Assembly: GCA_947600345.1 (NCBI GenBank)
Contig: CANQGC010000097.1
Coordinates: forward strand, 1-9,382
Direction of reading: 5' to 3'
DNA length: 9,382 bases
DNA from: an uncultured Clostridia bacterium
GTDB taxonomy: Bacteria > Bacillota > Clostridia > Christensenellales > Aristaeellaceae
Positions 4,852-9,382 of this stretch are shown here, piece by piece. Within the stretch, counting starts at the first letter, position 1; the number at the start of each line of letters is the position of its first letter. Under the pieces are notes generated by a model. The model was not told where the DNA came from, did not search any database, and was given only the letters and a program-made list of their open reading frames with translations. The position numbers were made by a program, and so were the translations under genes.

Positions 4852-7824
4852 GTGGCACAGAAGAAGGGGAGCAAGTCGTCTGGAGCGAAGAAAAGGGGAC
4901 GCTCCATGTGGCGGGGCAGCCGCAGCGGCCCCACCCCGATGCTGTTTGCGCTGACCCTGCTGCTGGGCGCGGCGCTCGCCGCCGGCGGCTGGCTGCTGGC
5001 GCGGGGGGAGACGGACGCGGCCGCCCCGGGCTCCGATCTGCAAATCAACGAAATCATGTCCGACAACGCCTCGACCCTCATCACCGAGGGCGGCGAGGTG
5101 CCGGATTGGATCGAGGTGCGCAACGCCGGGAGCAGGCCCCTGTCCCTCAAGGGCTACTCGCTGGTGCTGGGCTCCCGGGTCAACAAGATCTTCAGCTTCC
5201 CGGCGGAGACGCTCGATCCGGGCGCGTGCGCGCTGGTCTACTGCGAGGGCATGGAGAGCGGCGCGGTGCACGGCGACTGGAGCGCGCCCTTCCGCCTGCC
5301 CGCCTCGGGCGGCGAGACGCTGCTTCTGCTTGCGCCCGACGACAGCGCCGCCGACAGCGTGGCGCTGCCGGAGCTCGCGGCGAACGAGTCCTACGCCCGC
5401 GGCGCGGACGGCGCGTGGGCGGTCTGCCAGGCGGGCACGCCCGGGGCGGACAACGCGGGCGCGGGCGTCCCGGCGGCGGAGCCGGGCCCGCAGGTTCAGC
5501 CCGGGGCCGTGGAGCTCAGCGAGGTCTGCACGGACAACACGCTCTACTTCCCCGACGAGAACGGCGAGCATCACGACTACATCGAGCTCCACAACGCGAG
5601 CTCCGAGGCCGTGAGCCTGAAGGGCTGGTACCTCTCCGACGACAGCGCCAAGCTCAAGCGCTGGAGCTTCCCGGATGTGACGCTCCCCGCGGGCGGATAC
5701 CTGGCGGTGCACTGCTCCGGCTACGGCCGCGCGGGCGATCCCCAGCACCTGCACACCGACTTCCGGCTGGGCGGCGGCGAGGGCGCGTATCTGAGCCGCC
5801 CGGACGGCCAGCTGGTCTCCTCGGCGACGCCCCCGGCGCTGCTGGCGGACCAGGCCTGGTCGCTGGCGGAGGGCGAATGGACCGCGGAGCTCGCGCCCAC
5901 GCCGGGCGCGGAGAACACGCCGGAATCCGCGGCGCGGGTGAACGCCCAGCGCTTCGGCAATGCCGGCGTGCGCCTGAACGAGATCATGGCCTCGGCCAGC
6001 TCCGAGCCCTACGACTGGATCGAGCTCTACAACGCCACGAACGCGTCGGTGGACCTGAGCGGCTACGGCCTCTCGGACAGCTCCGATCATCCCCGCAAGT
6101 GGCAGTTCCCCCAGGGAACAGCGATCGGCCCGGGTCAGTACATGGGCATACTGATGTCCGGCCGGAGCGACGCGGGCTCCAGCACCTACCTCAACGCCAG
6201 CTTCCGGCTCAGCGCCGCGGGCGGCTGCACGGTCACGCTGGCGGAGCCCACGGGCGAGGTGGTGGACGCCGCCTACCTCCCCAGGCAGTACGGCGGCAAG
6301 TCCTACGGCAGGGCCGACGGCGAGGAGGGCTTCTTCTTCTACGACGCGGGCACGCCCATCGCGCCGAACGTGGGCGCCCACTACCGCGTGCGCGCCGCGG
6401 AGGCGAAGTATTCCCAGCCGGGCGGGCTGTACAGCTCGGGCCAGAGCTTCAACGTGACGCTGGAGGCCCCCGCGGGCAGCCGCATATACTACACGCTGGA
6501 CGGGACCACCCCCGACGAGAGCTCCACGCTCTACACCGCACCGGTCCCCGTCACCGGCACCACGATCCTGCGCAGCCGCGTCTACCGGGACGGCTGCATG
6601 CCGTCGATGACCGGCACCCAGAGCTACCTCTACGACATCCGCAACGAGAGCTCGGTGTACGTGGTCTCGCTGGTCACGGACATGGACAACCTCACCGGCC
6701 CCAACGGCATGGCGATCGACGCGAACCTCATGCGCGACATCGAGCGCGAGGCCCACATCGAGATCTTCCGGCCCGACGGCAGCTGCGCGATCTCCCAGGG
6801 CTGCGGCCTGAGCCTGCACGGCGGCGGCAGCCGCCAGCTCCCCATCAAGAGCTTCAACGTGATCGCCCGCAGCGCGTACGGCCCGAGCCGCTTCGACTAC
6901 CCGCTGTTCTCCAACCGGGACTACCAGAGCTATCAGTCCTTCCTGTTGCGCCCCTCGGGCGAGGATCAGAGCATGAGCTTCATGCGCGACAGCGTGCTCA
7001 GCTCGCTGATGCGGGGAAGCTCCCTGATGTACCAGGAGGCGGAGCTCAGCGTGGTCTACCTAAACGGCGAGTACTACACGCTGGACTACCTGCGCGAGCG
7101 CATCAACAAGTACGCCATCTGCCAGTTCGAGGGCTGGGAGGGCATGGAGGACGAGATCGACATCGTCAAGGGCAATGAGAGCGTGACCCAGGGCTCGAAC
7201 GCCAGCTTCAAGGAGCTGCTCAACTACGTGAAGTCCAACGACATGACCAGCCAGGCGGCCTACGACTACGTGGACGCGCGCATCGACATCCAGAACTACA
7301 TGGAGTACATGGGCATCGAGATCTTCTCGGGCAACGCCGATCTGCTCAACGTGCGCCGCTACCGCAACGCCCGGGCGGACGGCAAGTGGCGCTGGGCGCT
7401 GTTCGACCTGGACTGGGGCTTCTACAACGACACGAACTCCATCGAGCGCTGGCTGCACCCCGGCGGAACCGGCTCCAGCAACGCCACGGACAACACGCTC
7501 TTCATCGCGCTGATGCACAACCCCACGTTCTACGACCGCTTCCTGACCCACATGGGCGAGCAGCTGGCGACCACCTTCTCCACGGAGAACGTGCTGCCCA
7601 AGTTCCTGGAGCGCCAGGAGCTGCTGGAGCCGATGCTGGACCAGTACCAGGCGAAGTGGGGCTACGAGACCGGCACCAAGGGCGTGCGCGAGTACGCCAG
7701 AACCCGCCCGACGAAGCTCATCGGCTACTTCCGGGACGCGCTGAAGCTGTCCGACGCGGACCTGCAGAAGTACTTCGGCGCGGCGATCGAGAAAATACGC
7801 GAGAGCGGAGAGGAGAACAGCTGA
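4852..7824 (+). CDS. Membrane-anchored CotH kinase-like protein with three lamin-tail domains (paralogue 2)
   Basis: This 990-residue protein has the same order of parts as its upstream neighbour: basic N-terminus (1-27), hydrophobic anchor (about 29-50), lamin-tail domains near 61-195, 218-352 and 371-505, a chitobiase-C-terminal-like domain (about 530-596) and a CotH domain (about 602-930). CotH landmarks are GLSLHGGGSR (652-661), FLLRPSGED (697-705), LNGEYYTLDYLRER (737-750) and WRWALFDLDWGF (846-857), with both Asp of the DLD pair kept. The start is GTG 4852 after GAGGTGA (4841-4847). It differs from paralogue 1 by lacking about 17 residues at the front of the CotH domain, between DNL and the conserved ERE. 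Its stop is one base short of the ATG of the VTC gene, implying translational coupling. It probably arose by tandem duplication; whether it works with or instead of paralogue 1 is not known. Confidence 0.92.
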   Translation: MAQKKGSKSSGAKKRGRSMWRGSRSGPTPMLFALTLLLGAALAAGGWLLARGETDAAAPGSDLQINEIMSDNASTLITEGGEVPDWIEVRNAGSRPLSLKGYSLVLGSRVNKIFSFPAETLDPGACALVYCEGMESGAVHGDWSAPFRLPASGGETLLLLAPDDSAADSVALPELAANESYARGADGAWAVCQAGTPGADNAGAGVPAAEPGPQVQPGAVELSEVCTDNTLYFPDENGEHHDYIELHNASSEAVSLKGWYLSDDSAKLKRWSFPDVTLPAGGYLAVHCSGYGRAGDPQHLHTDFRLGGGEGAYLSRPDGQLVSSATPPALLADQAWSLAEGEWTAELAPTPGAENTPESAARVNAQRFGNAGVRLNEIMASASSEPYDWIELYNATNASVDLSGYGLSDSSDHPRKWQFPQGTAIGPGQYMGILMSGRSDAGSSTYLNASFRLSAAGGCTVTLAEPTGEVVDAAYLPRQYGGKSYGRADGEEGFFFYDAGTPIAPNVGAHYRVRAAEAKYSQPGGLYSSGQSFNVTLEAPAGSRIYYTLDGTTPDESSTLYTAPVPVTGTTILRSRVYRDGCMPSMTGTQSYLYDIRNESSVYVVSLVTDMDNLTGPNGMAIDANLMRDIEREAHIEIFRPDGSCAISQGCGLSLHGGGSRQLPIKSFNVIARSAYGPSRFDYPLFSNRDYQSYQSFLLRPSGEDQSMSFMRDSVLSSLMRGSSLMYQEAELSVVYLNGEYYTLDYLRERINKYAICQFEGWEGMEDEIDIVKGNESVTQGSNASFKELLNYVKSNDMTSQAAYDYVDARIDIQNYMEYMGIEIFSGNADLLNVRRYRNARADGKWRWALFDLDWGFYNDTNSIERWLHPGGTGSSNATDNTLFIALMHNPTFYDRFLTHMGEQLATTFSTENVLPKFLERQELLEPMLDQYQAKWGYETGTKGVREYARTRPTKLIGYFRDALKLSDADLQKYFGAAIEKIRESGEENS

Positions 7825-7825
7825 C

Positions 7826-8536
7826 ATGCCCGACAAGAGAAACGCGCTTCCGGCGCGGCACGAGCTGAAGTTCTTCATCAACCGGGCGGAGCTTGCGGCG
7901 CTGCGCGCGCGGCTGCGGCCCGTGCTCAACCTGGACGAGCACTGCGTGAAGGGAAGGGCCTACGCCGTGCGCTCGCTCTACTTCGACGACGTGGACGACA
8001 TGGCCTGGCGGGACAAGGTCAACGGCGTGATGGACCGCGACAAGTACCGCATCCGCATCTACCGCCACAGCGACAAGGAGATCTTCCTGGAGCGCAAGCG
8101 CAAGCTGGGCGACCTGATCCAGAAGTCCTCCGCGAAGATCAGCCGCAGGCTGTGCGAGCAGATCATCTCCGGCGACCCGCGGGGCCTGCAGAGCGCCTCA
8201 AACCCGCTGCTGCGGGACATGTACGCCCAGATGCGCACCCGGCTTCTGCGCCCGGCGGTGATCGTGGACTACGAGCGCGAGGCCTACCTGCACCCGGCGG
8301 AGGACGTGCGCATCACCTTCGACATGGCGCTGCGCTCGGGGCTCTATTCGAAGGATCTGTTCGACGCCAGCATCCCCACGATCTGCCCGCTCGACCCCGG
8401 GCTGGAGATCCTGGAGGTCAAGTTCAACAACTACCTGCCGGACTACGTGCGCGCGCTGCTCAACGGCGTGCGGGCGGACCGCAGCGCCGTATCCAAGTAC
8501 GTGCTCTGCCGGAGATACGAACCCCTGGACGGCTGA
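7826..8536 (+). CDS. VTC-domain protein, polyphosphate-polymerase-like
   Basis: This 236-residue soluble protein belongs to the VTC domain family, whose yeast member Vtc4 makes polyphosphate from ATP inside a beta-barrel tunnel. The tunnel-type charged residues are visible in order: RHELKFFI (11-18), RSLYFDD (49-55), KYRIRIY (73-79), FLERKRK (87-93), the Lys of IQKSS (98-102), VDYEREAY (147-154), RITFDMALRSG (162-172), ILEVKFNNYLPDYV (195-208) and the Lys of VSKYVL (222-227). It has no SPX domain, no signal peptide and no membrane span, so it should act in the cytosol, perhaps docked to the DUF4956 partner. The start is ATG 7826, one base after the previous stop, with AGGAG at 7811-7815. Polyphosphate synthesis is inferred from the fold; some bacterial members may act on other substrates. 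Confidence 0.9.
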   Translation: MPDKRNALPARHELKFFINRAELAALRARLRPVLNLDEHCVKGRAYAVRSLYFDDVDDMAWRDKVNGVMDRDKYRIRIYRHSDKEIFLERKRKLGDLIQKSSAKISRRLCEQIISGDPRGLQSASNPLLRDMYAQMRTRLLRPAVIVDYEREAYLHPAEDVRITFDMALRSGLYSKDLFDASIPTICPLDPGLEILEVKFNNYLPDYVRALLNGVRADRSAVSKYVLCRRYEPLDG

Positions 8537-8598
8537 GCCTGGCCGCCGGTTCAAATCGATACATCGGGATCCACAGAAATACTTAGGAGGAACAGAAC

Positions 8599-9255
8599 AT
8601 GAACGCATTTTCCAGCCTCTGGAGCTCCCAGACGATCACCCCCTCTTCCTGGCTGACCATCGTGTTTTCGCTGGTGCTGGCCTTCGCGGTGGGCCTGTTC
8701 ATCGCCTTCATCTACCGGCGGAACTTCCGGGGCGTGATGTTCTCCAACAACTTTACGCTGACGCTGGTGCTGATGACGCTGATCACCTGCCCGGTGGTCA
8801 TGTGCATCAAGGAATCGCTGCAGCTGTCCATGGGCATGGTCGGCGCACTGTCCATCGTGCGCTTCCGCACGGCGGTCAAGGATCCGCTGGACACCGCCTA
8901 CATGTTCTGGGCGCTGACGATGGGCATACTGCTGGGCGCCGGCCAGTTCTTCCTGACGGCGCTGACGGTGGTGGGCATCGCGATCCTGATCACGGTGCTG
9001 ACGCAGATTCAATCCAAGCGCATGAACAGCTTCCTGCTGGTGGTGCGCATGGGCGAGGAGGCCGAGCGCGCCGCCAACCAGGTGATCGCCTCCATCCGCA
9101 CCCAGCAGCTCAGGTCCAAGACCGTCTCCTCCAGCGGCATCGAGGCCACCTACGAGGTGCGCGTGGACAAGCCCGACGCGCTGCTGAGCAAGCTGCGCGG
9201 CGTGAACGGCGTGCACGACGCCACGCTGGTGTCCTACTCCGGCGAGTCCGCCTGA
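8599..9255 (+). CDS. DUF4956 membrane protein with cytosolic ACT-like tail
   Basis: This 218-residue integral membrane protein has hydrophobic segments near residues 18-38, 51-70 and 99-136, the last long enough for two spans. Between them lies the most conserved-looking stretch, GMVGALSIVRFRTAVKDPLD (79-98), which is typical of the DUF4956 family. The soluble tail (about 143-215) alternates strand and helix as expected for a ferredoxin or ACT-like fold: FLLVVRM, a helix AERAANQVIASI, EATYEVRVD, a helix PDALLSKLRGV, then DATLVSY. The plan recalls MgtC-type proteins, a structural guess only. The start is ATG 8599 with AGGAGG at 8585-8590. The 62 nt before it hold no promoter or hairpin I could support, so it is read as part of the operon. 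No biochemical function is known to me for this family. Confidence 0.85.
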   Translation: MNAFSSLWSSQTITPSSWLTIVFSLVLAFAVGLFIAFIYRRNFRGVMFSNNFTLTLVLMTLITCPVVMCIKESLQLSMGMVGALSIVRFRTAVKDPLDTAYMFWALTMGILLGAGQFFLTALTVVGIAILITVLTQIQSKRMNSFLLVVRMGEEAERAANQVIASIRTQQLRSKTVSSSGIEATYEVRVDKPDALLSKLRGVNGVHDATLVSYSGESA

Positions 9256-9293
9256 TGATGACTGAAGCTTTCATGGGAGGGATCGCCCCGTGA
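9255..9293 (+). other. Possible 12-codon coupling ORF between DUF4956 and the next gene
   Basis: A tiny frame opens at an ATG overlapping the DUF4956 stop (TGATG) and encodes MMTEAFMGGIAP. It stops at a TGA that overlaps the next GTG (GTGA). It has no ribosome site of its own beyond re-initiation. It contains the GGAGG of the following gene. It may be chance, or a device that carries ribosomes across the gap. Confidence 0.2.
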
Positions 9294-9382
9294 GTCAGAT
9301 GAACAGAAGGCCAAGTCCGGCCGGAGGCGCGGCGCGGCCCGCCGCCCAGCGGCCTGCGGCGGGAGCGCGGCCGAATCCCGGG
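9290..9382 (+). CDS. Start of an unidentified protein with Pro/Ala/Arg-rich N-terminus (runs off the right edge)
   Basis: Only 31 codons are visible. They begin at GTG 9290 after GGAGG (9276-9280, nine bases away); an in-frame ATG at 9299 is an alternative start. The visible residues open VSQMNRRPSPAGG and continue as a basic, Pro/Ala/Gly-rich and probably disordered tail with no hydrophobic segment yet. It lies 34 nt after the DUF4956 gene on the same strand, so it is probably the next member of the operon. Such tails often precede a membrane anchor in envelope proteins, but the family cannot be identified from what is present. Confidence 0.6.
   Translation, partial: MSQMNRRPSPAGGAARPAAQRPAAGARPNPG

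Noticed and set aside
442..6819. A minus-strand frame open for over 2100 codons, running from inside the second CotH gene through to the binding-protein gene.
   Set aside because: Only its last 336 codons have a start with a ribosome site and a recognisable family. The rest is antisense to clearly coding CotH sequence and is Arg/Ala/Val/His-rich low-complexity translation, as expected from a stop-poor antisense frame in GC-rich DNA.
8551..9216. Minus-strand frame opposite the DUF4956 gene.
   Set aside because: It is His/Gln/Arg-rich with no recognisable motif and lies entirely antisense to a well-supported membrane protein.
1..9382. Search for CRISPR arrays, tRNA or rRNA genes, insertion sequences and attachment sites.
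   Set aside because: No spaced identical repeats, cloverleaf, transposase-like frame or flanking terminal repeats were seen by eye.

Overview
The window is a GC-rich bacterial segment with strong AGGAGG-type Shine-Dalgarno sites, GTG starts for three genes and tightly packed operons. The gene content (CotH/lamin-tail proteins, a stand-alone VTC-domain protein, a DUF4956 membrane protein and a FecB/FecCD-type importer) best fits a high-GC member of the Clostridia (Bacillota), probably gut- or anaerobe-associated. That taxonomic guess is inference; no rRNA or marker gene is present.

Layout. The left end carries a leftward metal-complex ABC importer operon: a substrate-binding protein (442-1452, minus) followed by a FecCD-type permease that runs off the window (1-371, minus). 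Bases 1453-1713 form a divergent control region. It is AT-rich in its middle, has a promoter on each strand, a near-perfect 32-bp palindrome over the -10 of the importer promoter, a direct-repeat pair around the -10 of the rightward promoter, and a three-copy 19-nt tandem repeat in the rightward leader.

The rest (1714-9382, plus) reads as one rightward operon: two tandem CotH paralogues of about 1000 residues (1714-4737 and 4852-7824), a VTC-family polyphosphate-polymerase-like protein (7826-8536), a DUF4956 membrane protein (8599-9255) and the start of another gene with a Pro/Ala/Arg-rich N-terminus (9290 onward). Each CotH protein has a basic N-terminus, one membrane anchor, three lamin-tail domains, a chitobiase-C-terminal-like beta domain and a C-terminal CotH kinase-like domain.

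How the parts may work together. The CotH proteins are predicted to be anchored in the cytoplasmic membrane with all recognisable domains outside. The VTC protein is predicted cytosolic and binds phosphate-rich polymers or nucleotides in its relatives. The DUF4956 protein has about four membrane spans and a cytosolic ACT-like tail. Together they look like an envelope-associated phosphotransfer, polyphosphate or surface-assembly system. The domain families are recognised; the joint function is not established and is the main open question here.
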